Shown: positions 17,235 to 25,751 of the stretch, in pieces
Position numbering within the stretch: the stretch's first letter is position 1
Layout of the letters: each line of letters opens with the position of its first letter
Assembly (NCBI GenBank): GCA_014804445.1
Contig: JAAUZU010000023.1
Location: 121,425 to 185,424, forward strand
Source: Lachnospiraceae bacterium
Lineage (GTDB): Bacteria; Bacillota; Clostridia; Lachnospirales; Lachnospiraceae
Direction: 5' to 3'
Length of the DNA: 64,000 bases
The notes under the pieces: model-generated
Told to the model about the DNA's origin: nothing
Seen by the model: the letters and a program-made list of their open reading frames with translations, nothing else
Databases searched by the model: none
Program-made: the position numbers and the translations under genes

Positions 17235-17271
17235 ATAACGATATAAAAGATAAAGTATTTTAGGGGGAAAA

Positions 17272-17778
17272 ATGAATCGTTTAAACTATACCTTTTTTGA
17301 GGAATTCAAGCGTCTTGATAAATTATGCGGACAACTTTACAGGGCACAAAACGGCGTTACGCATTATATTGATAATATGAAAACTGTGCCGGTAAATAAT
17401 TATCGGTATATTTCAGGATGGAATAGCGATTTGAAAGAATTAATTCGGCTTCGCCATATCAGAAATTATCTGGCACATACGGAAGGTGCATTTGAGGAAG
17501 AAAATTGTACACAAAAAGATATTGACTGGGTTCGGGGATTCTATAATCGTATTTTACATCAGTCTGACCCAATTGCGCTATTACATCAAAACTCTATAAT
17601 AAGACGTCCAATAGAAAAACCGTTTTATATAAATAGTCAGAAGAATTATCAACAAAACAAGGAGATAAAGAATTTTTCGTGGAAAGACATTTTTTTTGCT
17701 ATAAGCATAGCGGCTGTTATATGCATAGCAGCTGTCATAATTATAAGCATTGGTATTATAATGTATGTGTCGTTGTGA
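17272..17778 (+). CDS. Membrane-anchored protein with HEPN-like RNYLAH motif
   Basis: Protein of 168 residues: a soluble helical N-terminal domain (about 1-125) and one C-terminal transmembrane helix (about 140-168, SIAAVICIAAVIIISIGIIM). The segment LRHIRNYLAHTEG contains R64-N65-x3-H69, the R-x4-H pattern of HEPN ribonuclease/nucleotide-binding domains, in a helix context (KELIRLRHIRNYLAH) that also fits HEPN. The preceding region FFEEFKRLDKLCGQL is helical too. There is no nucleotidyltransferase partner next to it. It starts 110 bases after the ankyrin gene and ends 34 bases before the helicase. RNase activity is inference; a purely structural family is possible. Confidence 0.6.
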   Translation: MNRLNYTFFEEFKRLDKLCGQLYRAQNGVTHYIDNMKTVPVNNYRYISGWNSDLKELIRLRHIRNYLAHTEGAFEEENCTQKDIDWVRGFYNRILHQSDPIALLHQNSIIRRPIEKPFYINSQKNYQQNKEIKNFSWKDIFFAISIAAVICIAAVIIISIGIIMYVSL

Positions 17779-17812
17779 GATAATAGAAACCAAAATAAGG
17801 AAAAGAAACCGC

Positions 17813-20800
17813 ATGGAAAATGTATTAAACCTTTTTAGGAAGGAAACCGCAGAATGGTTTGAAAATACACTTGGAGAGCCGACACCGGTACAGAAGGAAG
17901 CGTGGCAGATGATTGCACAGGAAGAGCATGTGCTTGTGTCGGCGCCGACAGGAACCGGAAAGACGCTCTCTGCGTTTCTTGTATTTCTGGATCAAATGAA
18001 GCGGCAGGCGGAGGAAGGCACATTAAAGCAGGAACTGCAGCTTGTCTACATTTCTCCCTTGAAATCGCTGGCGGCGGATATAAGGGAAAATTTAAGACGC
18101 CCTTTGGAGGGAATAGGAGCGGAGGAGGAAATCCAAATCGGCATCCGGACGGGGGATACCTCGCAGCGGGACAGGCAGAAGATGGTAAAAAATCCGCCGC
18201 ATATTCTGATTACCACACCGGAATCCCTATACCTGATGCTGACAAGCAAGACAGGACAAAATGTTTTGGCAACGGCGAAAGCAGTCATCCTGGACGAACT
18301 TCACGCCGTTATCGATACGAAGAGAGGCGCACACCTGATGCTGTCACTGGCGCGCCTTGATTTTCTATGTAAAAAGCCACTGCAGAGGATTGGTTTGTCT
18401 GCAACCATTGAGCCGCTTTCCATGGCAGCGGCGTACCTTGCGCCTGAGGAGGTAAAAATTGCAGCCCCTCTCATGAAAAAGAATGTCAGTCTTGAAGTCT
18501 TAAGTCCCTATGCTGACGTTTCCAAGGGCAGGAGAAAAGACCCTGTCTGGGAGGAGCTGGGTGCACTTGTCTATCAGTACTGCCAACAGAGCCGCAGTGT
18601 GATTGCATTCGTAGAGGGAAGAAGGTATGCGGAAAAGCTGGCGTACTATGTCAATCTGTTAGGCGGGGAGGGCTTTGCCCGCGTCCATCATGGCAGCTTA
18701 TCAAAAGAACAGAGAATGGAGACGGAGATGGCGCTGCGCGACGGAAGGCTCCGGCTTTTGTGCGCTACCTCGTCTATGGAGCTGGGCATTGATGTCGGAG
18801 AAATCGACCAGGTGCTGCAGGTCGGCTGTCCCCGTACTATTTCCGGAACCATGCAGCGGTTAGGACGGGCGGGACATAACCCCGGCAGAGTCAGTGTGAT
18901 GTACCTGTTTCCCCGAACAGCGGCGGAATGTGTGTCCTGCGGCATGACAGCGGAGCTTGCCAGACAGGGAGGCGTGGAGCACTTAAATCCGCCGAGGGAA
19001 TGTCTGGATGTGCTGGCGCAGCATTTGGTTTCCATGGCGGCGTTCAGAAGTTATGAGCTGGATGAGGTGATGGAGATTCTGCCGCGGGCATGGTCTTTCC
19101 GGAATATTACAAAAGAAGAGGTAAAATCGGTTCTTGGTATGCTGGCGGGAGACTATGAGCATGAGCGGGATATTCCTGCGCGCCCGCGTATTTTGTATGA
19201 CAGAATCCATGAGCGGGTAGAAGGGGACGGCTACAGCAGGATGTTGGCTGTATCGGCGGGCGGCACCATTCCCGATAAGGGTCTTTATGATGTCAGGACG
19301 GAAGACGGCGTAAAACTGGGGGAGGTGGACGAGGAGTTTGTCTATGAATCCCAGAAAGGCGACAGATTTATTCTTGGTTCCTTCGCATGGCGGGTTGTGA
19401 ATATCAGCAAAGATACCGTAACGGTAACGCAGGCACAAATGGAAGGCGCAAGGCTTCCTTTTTGGCATGGAGAGCTGAAGGGAAGAGACAGGCGGACGGG
19501 AGAAGCTTTTGGGCGCATGTTTCGTTCTTTTCAGGAAGCATATGAAAAAGGACAGCTTGCAGAGACTTTAAAGAAATTAGGAATGGACGAAACCGCAGTC
19601 AGTCTTGCTTCCGGCTATCTGGAAAGACAGATAAAAGCGACGGGGAGCCTGCCGGATAACAAAACCATTCTGGTGGAGCATTTCAAGGATTCCTCGGGAA
19701 ACAGCCAGTTGATGATTCATTCCCTCTTTGGAAGAAGGATTAATGCGCCGCTTGCACTCCTTGCAGCACAGGCGGTAAGGGACAAAATGGGGATAGAAAT
19801 CGGAAGTGTGGAGGAAGAGGACGGTATTCTGCTCTATTCCTATGGAAGTCATGTATTGCCGGAGGGCGTGTTACAGATGGTGGACCCTGACACTTGTATC
19901 CGGCAGTTGGAAATTATGCTGCCTGCAACTCCCGTTTTCAATATGGCATTTCGCTATAACAGCGGACGCGCGCTGATGATGGGAGTAAAGGGCAATGGCA
20001 GGCAGCCTTTGTGGATGCAGCGTCTTAGAAGCGCGGAGCTTTTGGAGCAGGTGGTAAGGGAAAAGGAGCACCCCCTGATTCGGGAAACCCGAAGGGAATG
20101 TATGCATGAGCTGTGGGATGCGGAAGGCGTAAAAGAGTTATTGTGCGATATACAGGCGGGAATCGTGGAGGTACGAGAGGTTTACACGGAAATTCCTTCC
20201 CCCATGTCGCTTCCTCTCCAGTGGGGACAGGAGGCAGCAGTCATGTATGACTATTTCCCAACGCCCCGCGGTATCCATGGGGCGATAGAGGAAGCGCTGA
20301 AGCAGGAAAAGGAATTGATTCTGCCGGACAGCAGAGAGCTTGCACAAATGGCGGAGCGGGAAAAGCTTCCCGAAAATGAAGGGCAGCTTCATTCTCTTTT
20401 AATGACGGAAGGCGATTTGGCGGCAGGGGAACTGGAAATTCCGGCAGAGTGGCTGGACAATCTTGCCAAAGCAGGTCGAGTAAGCTATCTGGAGCAGGGA
20501 CTATGGATTGCCGCTGAGCATGAGGAGGAATATGCGCTTGCTTTAGAAGAAAAGGAAGGGATGGAGCAGCCCGAAGCGACGGAGAAAAGGGAGGCGCATC
20601 TCCATATTGTAAGGCGTATGCTCCGTTACAGAGGAGGCGCTGACGCAGTACAGACGGCGGCCCGCTATGGCTGGGATCCATCTTTTGCAGAGACGCTTTT
20701 GGAAGAATTGTGTAAAAGAGAAGAAGCCATAAAACAGGAGGAGCGGTATTATCATGCCGTGTTGTACCGCCGTGCCAGAAGGCGGACGCTGAAAAACCGC

Positions 20801-21952
20801 CGCGAAGAGATACAGACCTGTCCGCCTGAGAATTATGCGGCACTTCTGCTTTCTCGGATGGATTCCGGTGCACCGGCGGCGGAATGTCTGCAAAATACAC
20901 TGAAGCAGTATGCGGGAGCCGTATTTCCGGCGTCCTATTGGGAAAGTATTCTGCTTCCGAAAAGGGTAAAGAACTATCGGGAGACGCTGTTGGATTCCTT
21001 TCTCGCGGAAGGGGAGTTGTTCTGGCATATGGAGGAGAAGAAAAATCTGCGTTTTGATTATCTGGCAGATGTGGACTGGGATGCAGATATGGAAGGCTGT
21101 GTCAAAGACCTTACGGAAAAGGAACGGATTATTTATGAGGCGCTTTTAAAGCGTGGTGCAAGCTTTCTGCAGTCACTGAACGGACTTCTTTCCGGCGAAT
21201 CCCCTTACGATACGCTTTTGTCATTGTTGGAAAAGGGTCTGGTGTGCGCGGACAGCTATGTTCCGGTGCGCCAGTGGATCGACAGGGAAAAAACAAAAAA
21301 GGCAGCAGTCAGGCAGCGGGTCAATGTGCATGTCAAAGCGCTGCGGGCAGGAAGATGGGATGTAGTAAGGCCCGTCAGGGAGCAGTCCATAGAAGAAAAA
21401 CTGGAGAGCTGCTTTGACAGAAGCCTGATTTTATGCCGTGAGACAGCGGCGGAATGTAATCTTTCGTGGCAGGAAGCTTTGTCAGTGCTGCGCATATGGG
21501 AGTACACAGGGCAGGCAAGAAGAGGATATTTTGTAGAAGGATTGTCCGGTGCGCAGTTTATCAGGGGAAAGGATTATCCGGCTGTAACGCGCCTGCTGCA
21601 AAATCCGGAGAAAAGAATAATCTGGGTAAATGCGGCGGATCCGGCACAATATTGGGGGAAAGTGCTGCCGCATAAGGAAGAAAGAAATTTCTTAAATGTG
21701 CCGGGCAGCGCTGTCGCATGTTTCGGCGGTATTCCGGTTATGGTCATGGAAAGGCAGGGAAAAACACTGCGCGTACTGGAGAAGGAACATCAGGATGTAT
21801 GTCTGAAGCTCTTTGTGGAGGAATACAAGAGCGGAAAAATTTTCCCCGCACAAAAGCGGATTGTGGTGAAGGAATATCCGGACATGGCAAGGGAAGCGTT
21901 GACAAAGGCGGGATTTTTAAAAGAAATGCAGGATTATGTTTTATACAAATAG
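17813..21952 (+). CDS. lhr: Lhr-type DEAD/DEAH-box helicase (long form)
   Basis: Superfamily 2 ATP-dependent nucleic-acid helicase of about 1379 residues. The Q-motif region is EPTPVQKEAW. Walker A is SAPTGTGKT (K near residue 50), motif II is ILDELHAV, motif III is SAT, and motifs V/VI include ATSSMELGIDVG and MQRLGRAGHNPG. The MQRLGRAGH and DELH forms are typical of Lhr. Beyond the helicase core there is a winged-helix/beta-sheet module and then about 500 further residues, as in long Lhr proteins. The start at 17813 (MENVLNLF) follows an aaggaaaag site; an ORF extension upstream overlaps the preceding gene. The likely role is DNA repair or RNA metabolism. Confidence 0.9.
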   Translation: MENVLNLFRKETAEWFENTLGEPTPVQKEAWQMIAQEEHVLVSAPTGTGKTLSAFLVFLDQMKRQAEEGTLKQELQLVYISPLKSLAADIRENLRRPLEGIGAEEEIQIGIRTGDTSQRDRQKMVKNPPHILITTPESLYLMLTSKTGQNVLATAKAVILDELHAVIDTKRGAHLMLSLARLDFLCKKPLQRIGLSATIEPLSMAAAYLAPEEVKIAAPLMKKNVSLEVLSPYADVSKGRRKDPVWEELGALVYQYCQQSRSVIAFVEGRRYAEKLAYYVNLLGGEGFARVHHGSLSKEQRMETEMALRDGRLRLLCATSSMELGIDVGEIDQVLQVGCPRTISGTMQRLGRAGHNPGRVSVMYLFPRTAAECVSCGMTAELARQGGVEHLNPPRECLDVLAQHLVSMAAFRSYELDEVMEILPRAWSFRNITKEEVKSVLGMLAGDYEHERDIPARPRILYDRIHERVEGDGYSRMLAVSAGGTIPDKGLYDVRTEDGVKLGEVDEEFVYESQKGDRFILGSFAWRVVNISKDTVTVTQAQMEGARLPFWHGELKGRDRRTGEAFGRMFRSFQEAYEKGQLAETLKKLGMDETAVSLASGYLERQIKATGSLPDNKTILVEHFKDSSGNSQLMIHSLFGRRINAPLALLAAQAVRDKMGIEIGSVEEEDGILLYSYGSHVLPEGVLQMVDPDTCIRQLEIMLPATPVFNMAFRYNSGRALMMGVKGNGRQPLWMQRLRSAELLEQVVREKEHPLIRETRRECMHELWDAEGVKELLCDIQAGIVEVREVYTEIPSPMSLPLQWGQEAAVMYDYFPTPRGIHGAIEEALKQEKELILPDSRELAQMAEREKLPENEGQLHSLLMTEGDLAAGELEIPAEWLDNLAKAGRVSYLEQGLWIAAEHEEEYALALEEKEGMEQPEATEKREAHLHIVRRMLRYRGGADAVQTAARYGWDPSFAETLLEELCKREEAIKQEERYYHAVLYRRARRRTLKNRREEIQTCPPENYAALLLSRMDSGAPAAECLQNTLKQYAGAVFPASYWESILLPKRVKNYRETLLDSFLAEGELFWHMEEKKNLRFDYLADVDWDADMEGCVKDLTEKERIIYEALLKRGASFLQSLNGLLSGESPYDTLLSLLEKGLVCADSYVPVRQWIDREKTKKAAVRQRVNVHVKALRAGRWDVVRPVREQSIEEKLESCFDRSLILCRETAAECNLSWQEALSVLRIWEYTGQARRGYFVEGLSGAQFIRGKDYPAVTRLLQNPEKRIIWVNAADPAQYWGKVLPHKEERNFLNVPGSAVACFGGIPVMVMERQGKTLRVLEKEHQDVCLKLFVEEYKSGKIFPAQKRIVVKEYPDMAREALTKAGFLKEMQDYVLYK

Positions 21953-21968
21953 GGTTCTGGGCTATAAA

Positions 21969-22016
21969 AAAGGCGTTCTCCTTATGAAGTATATCTTCGT
22001 GAGGAGTAACGCCTTT
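21969..22016. terminator. Bidirectional intrinsic terminator between lhr and the MFS gene
   Basis: AAAGGCGTT plus CTCCT pairs with AGGAG plus AACGCCTTT across a loop that itself can fold (GAAG/CTTC). T-rich tracts lie on both sides, best on the minus strand. It sits between convergent genes. Confidence 0.8.
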
Positions 22017-22047
22017 GTGATTTTATTCTTCTGCCGTAATGATTCTT

Positions 22048-23346
22048 TTAGTTCGCCTTTTTATCTGTTTTAGAAGGGCGTACCAAAAAGATACTGATAA
22101 GCAGCGCTATAATATAGAGCGCGATTGTCAAATACAATACATTCTGATAGCCCACCGGATTGATATGGGAATCAGGATCAGGTGTCCCTGTTTTGTTTAC
22201 AATCAGGTTGGCAATCTGGTTACCGGTCAAGCCTGCAAACGCCCATGCGGACAAGGTGATTCCATGAATCGCGCTGATGCTGCCCATGCCGTAATGGTCG
22301 GAAAGAAGAGTAGGCACATTGGAGAAACCGCCGCCGTAGCCTGCGTTTACCACAAAGAGTAATCCCAAAACCAGAATTGTCAAAAGAATATTTCCCTGTC
22401 CGTTTTTGATGCCGCTTGTCAAAATTACCAGTCCCGTGAAGGCAATGGAAAGGATGAAAATTAACTTGTAAATAGTATTTCTATCCTTCATTTTGTCCGC
22501 CCATGCAGAGAAACCGAGGCGTCCGCCTGCATTAAAGACTGCGGATACGGTGGAAATCACACCAACCATTCCGGCAAGACCGATACACTTCACAATCATT
22601 TTTTCTTGAGAAATCAGTGCAAGACCGCAAGTTATATTGATGTAGAACATCAGCCAGATACCAATATAATTTGTAATCGGACGGCTTTTGATGACGGACA
22701 TAATGCTCTGTCCCTTTTCTTTTTTCTGAGGCTCATGCCAGCCGGCAGGTTTCTTTAACAGCAAATGTCCGACAAACATCATCACGAAATAAACACATGC
22801 TAAGATGAAAAACATTTTGTAAATGCCGTCGTCACCCAGATTTTTTAGCAAAGCTTCCATAATAGGGCTTGCAATTGCCTTTGCGGCACCGAAACCTGCA
22901 ACGGCAAGACCTGTGGCAAGACCCTTTTTATCTTCAAACCAGAGCATAAGCGTTTTAACAGGAGAAAGATAACCCGTGCCGAGACCAATACCCATGATAA
23001 AGCCGTAGCACACATAGATACCGATTAATGCAATAGGACTTCCCTTATGCTGGCCGCCGTAGTATATGAAAAATCCGGTGCCGGCCATACCCAGTGCAAA
23101 ACTGATGGCAGCGATAAGCGAAGATTTGTGAATGTCCTTTTCCACCACATTACCCAAAAATGCCGCTGACATGCCGAGGAAAAAGATGGCAAAGCTGAAT
23201 GCCCATTCTGTCGCTCCCTTTGAGAAGCCTATATAATCAGCAATTTCCTGACTGAAAATGGACCAGCAGTATACAGTACCTATGCTGCAATGGAGCAAAA
23301 GCGCCGGAATAGCAGCACATATCCATTTGTTTTGATTCTTGTTCAT
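22048..23346 (-). CDS. MFS transporter, OFA (oxalate/formate antiporter-like) family
   Basis: Twelve-helix major facilitator of about 432 residues. The N-terminus has the OFA signature CSIGTVYCWSIFSQE, then GATEWAFSFAIFFLGMSAAF and the GIGLGTGYLSPVKTLMLWF stretch, followed by DKKGLATGLAVAGFG. OFA transporters move small organic acids (oxalate, formate and others); the substrate here cannot be told. The start was placed at 23346 (MNKNQNKW) because gaaaggaagtag lies upstream; the longer frame adds an unlikely basic leader. The gene follows the PocR/chemoreceptor gene by 78 bases on the same strand, suggesting sensing and uptake of one compound. Confidence 0.85.
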   Translation of the reverse strand: MNKNQNKWICAAIPALLLHCSIGTVYCWSIFSQEIADYIGFSKGATEWAFSFAIFFLGMSAAFLGNVVEKDIHKSSLIAAISFALGMAGTGFFIYYGGQHKGSPIALIGIYVCYGFIMGIGLGTGYLSPVKTLMLWFEDKKGLATGLAVAGFGAAKAIASPIMEALLKNLGDDGIYKMFFILACVYFVMMFVGHLLLKKPAGWHEPQKKEKGQSIMSVIKSRPITNYIGIWLMFYINITCGLALISQEKMIVKCIGLAGMVGVISTVSAVFNAGGRLGFSAWADKMKDRNTIYKLIFILSIAFTGLVILTSGIKNGQGNILLTILVLGLLFVVNAGYGGGFSNVPTLLSDHYGMGSISAIHGITLSAWAFAGLTGNQIANLIVNKTGTPDPDSHINPVGYQNVLYLTIALYIIALLISIFLVRPSKTDKKAN

Positions 23347-23424
23347 TTTTCTACTTCCTTTCATTCGTATCGAATTAATCCTTGTCATTCTACTCCTAAT
23401 TGATAAAAATTTCAAGGTTTATGG

Positions 23425-24210
23425 TTAGTTCTGCTCAAAAAGAGAAGCCAAAACAGAGGTTGAGTTTGTAATTTCTGCCACGGATTTTTCGATATCATTG
23501 TAAATAACAGCAGACTGCGAAGACAAATCCTGCATACTTTTTGCCACTACAGCAAAGCCGACGCCTGCTTCACCGCTTCTTGCCGCTTCAATACTTGCGT
23601 TTAAGGAAAGCATTTTCTGTTTGGTTGCAATTGCCTTTAAGTGGCTGGTATTGCCGTTAATGGTTTGGATAATCTGGGTTGAATGTTGGATTTCCTGTTT
23701 CAGAATATCCAGTCGGCCGGTATTGTTGTATTTAAAGTATTCAAGATTTACAAGCTGGTTTACAATGATGCCCAAAAGATTAGCGGCAGAACGGATTCTT
23801 GCTTCTGTGCTGATGGGTACTTCACGGAGCGCCTTTATGTATTGTTCGGGGTCTATGCCGAGTTCTCTTGCCGTTTCCCGGAAAGCATCTTCATCGGGAG
23901 GATTGGGAAGCACCTGTCCGCCGATGATGGCTCCTACTTTTTGACCGTCTACAACGATGTCCACCGAAAAATCCATCAATCCGGCATGGCAGAAGTAAGT
24001 ACCGGTGCATTCGTTGTCACATTTTACGCAGCGGCGGTTGCCCTCCGAAGAACCGCGGGTATATTTCATACAAAAATCTGTAAAATTACTGCCCTCTGTC
24101 AGATATTCTCCGTGTATTCCGACTGCTATGGCGGCAAGACCGGTGGCATTAGAAAAATTATCCTGAATCTCCTGCAGCTTCGATAAGTCCATAAAGTCTT
24201 TTAATTCCAT
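23425..24210 (-). CDS. Soluble PocR-type sensor with short chemoreceptor (MCP) signalling hairpin
   Basis: Protein of 261 residues without transmembrane helices. Residues 1-165 are a PocR ligand-binding domain with its cysteine cluster (FCMKYTRG, RRCVKCDNEC, YFCHAGL) and the segment GQKVGAIIGGQVLPNPP. The C-terminal 95 residues match the tip of a methyl-accepting chemotaxis hairpin: LSLNASIEAARSGEAGVGFAVVA, read as two blocks, followed by KSMQDLSSQS. A full receptor hairpin is far longer, so this is a very short form. Start at 24210 (MELKDFMD) with ggaggaattc immediately upstream. The MFS gene downstream likely shares its transcript. Confidence 0.82.
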   Translation of the reverse strand: MELKDFMDLSKLQEIQDNFSNATGLAAIAVGIHGEYLTEGSNFTDFCMKYTRGSSEGNRRCVKCDNECTGTYFCHAGLMDFSVDIVVDGQKVGAIIGGQVLPNPPDEDAFRETARELGIDPEQYIKALREVPISTEARIRSAANLLGIIVNQLVNLEYFKYNNTGRLDILKQEIQHSTQIIQTINGNTSHLKAIATKQKMLSLNASIEAARSGEAGVGFAVVAKSMQDLSSQSAVIYNDIEKSVAEITNSTSVLASLFEQN

Positions 24211-24341
24211 GAATTCCTCCATTCCGAATCAGCCGGATAGCGCCGGATTGACTCTTTCCTCTTTTATATAGCATTATACTTCATTCCGAAGAAATTTACA
24301 ATTTCAGATAGTTAAAAACCAAATAATTCTTTGTTTTCTAT

Positions 24342-25397
24342 TTACTTCGTCATGAGGTCAGATTTGTAAAAATAAACCGTCCCGCGCATGTAGAGAGCGA
24401 TATAATCTTCAGAAACATAATAATAGTCTGCTACCTGACAACGAAGCAGTTCCTCCGTATTGCGTTTTGTCTCTTCCGTCCATGGAAAAGGGAAGCGTTC
24501 CATTTCATAGCCGGATTGTTCTACGGCTTCCCGAAGCATTTCGTTTGGCGAATCCACCGCCGCCGTTGTCTCCAGCCAGTCAGCAACGCCCAGACTGCTT
24601 TCTCCTTCGTAGGAAGGATATTCTCCGCCCTGTTCCCACCAGCTTTCATCAAAGGGATGGTAATTCGGGTAAAACATGGGGTCATAATGATATCCTGCCG
24701 TATCGTAATCTTCCAAATCGGAGAAGAAAATCAGTTTGGGAGAAAAGACTTCTTCATAGATTTTCAGACGATTTGCATCGATGTCCCTGCCAATAGAACT
24801 GTCCGTTTCTTCGGGGCGGGCCACATAGACCAAAAACAAGCCGTTTTGATAATCGTTTACCTCATTTATCATAGGGGCATCCCAATGGAACCGATAGCGT
24901 TCTACAGAATCCACTGCAATCTGTCCTTCCCGGTATTCCAGATAATACCGGATGCCGCCCTTCCATGAGGAAGCGTTTTGATAATCTAAGGTTGGCAGCA
25001 GCACTGTGCCGTCGGACGCCAGAATCTCGGTAAAGCCGGCGCGGAAGTTGTGATTTTGAGACAATAGAAAATAGCTGCCATCTTCCTTTGGAGAAAAAAT
25101 ATAAAAGGAGCCTTCATTATCATAGCACCCCTGCGTGGTTTCTATATAAAGAAACAACTCTTCTTTTCCATCCCCCGTAATATCGTAAGCTGTAGAATGT
25201 GCGATATAGGGCAGATCAAGATATTCTATAGAAAGTGTTATATCAGTTAATAAAACGCGCGCTGCCTTGGGAAACTGTACGGAAATATATTTGACAAAAC
25301 CTGAATTTGTTTCGGAAGCAGACTTTGCCCCACTCCAAATTATCATTCCGATGATGCATGTCAGTAATGTAATTCCCTTTAGGAAATATTTTTTCAC
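24342..25397 (-). CDS. Exported or membrane-anchored protein of unknown function
   Basis: Protein of 351 residues with GTG start and an N-terminal hydrophobic segment (MKKYFLKGITLLTCIIGMII) that reads as an uncleaved anchor or signal peptide. The rest is soluble and Tyr/Asp/Glu-rich. A stretch DITGDGKEELFLYIE resembles calcium-binding FG-GAP/VCBS-type loops. I recognise no catalytic motif. It is divergent from the lipoprotein gene at 25752, with about 350 bases between. Could be an extracellular sensor or a binding protein; no function assigned. Confidence 0.65.
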   Translation of the reverse strand: MKKYFLKGITLLTCIIGMIIWSGAKSASETNSGFVKYISVQFPKAARVLLTDITLSIEYLDLPYIAHSTAYDITGDGKEELFLYIETTQGCYDNEGSFYIFSPKEDGSYFLLSQNHNFRAGFTEILASDGTVLLPTLDYQNASSWKGGIRYYLEYREGQIAVDSVERYRFHWDAPMINEVNDYQNGLFLVYVARPEETDSSIGRDIDANRLKIYEEVFSPKLIFFSDLEDYDTAGYHYDPMFYPNYHPFDESWWEQGGEYPSYEGESSLGVADWLETTAAVDSPNEMLREAVEQSGYEMERFPFPWTEETKRNTEELLRCQVADYYYVSEDYIALYMRGTVYFYKSDLMTK

Positions 25398-25508
25398 AGC
25401 ACACCAGCGCCTTTCTCACACAGATTTCTTTTCTCTAAAATTATACCATGATTTTATGCCATAGCAATAAGGTTTGAAACACAAAATTTTCCTTTCTTTC
25501 TTTTTGTC

Positions 25509-25537
25509 TTGCAAGGAAGAGAAAAGTATGGTAATAT
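25509..25537 (+). promoter_or_regulatory. Putative sigma-A promoter of the lipoprotein gene
   Basis: TTGCAA (25509-25514) and TAATAT (25532-25537) with a 17-base spacer. It would give an untranslated leader of about 200 bases. The leader contains a second strong ribosome binding site (aaaggagg) before an in-frame ATG at 25689. Nothing else is seen between 25398 and 25751. Confidence 0.5.
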
Positions 25538-25751
25538 ACATATATATTTAAGAATCTTAAATAAGTGCAGCAACAAAATAATCGCAGTATTTACAATATT
25601 TTACAATATTCAGAAAAAGTATTGCGGACAAATTTTTAATACTTTTAATTTTATATTTGCCGGTGCCGTGAAAGGAGGTACAGGAGAAATGGTTTTGACC
25701 GGCGTGCTGTATAGGAAAGGTATGTTTACAGTAAGAACAGGAGGGTATACA

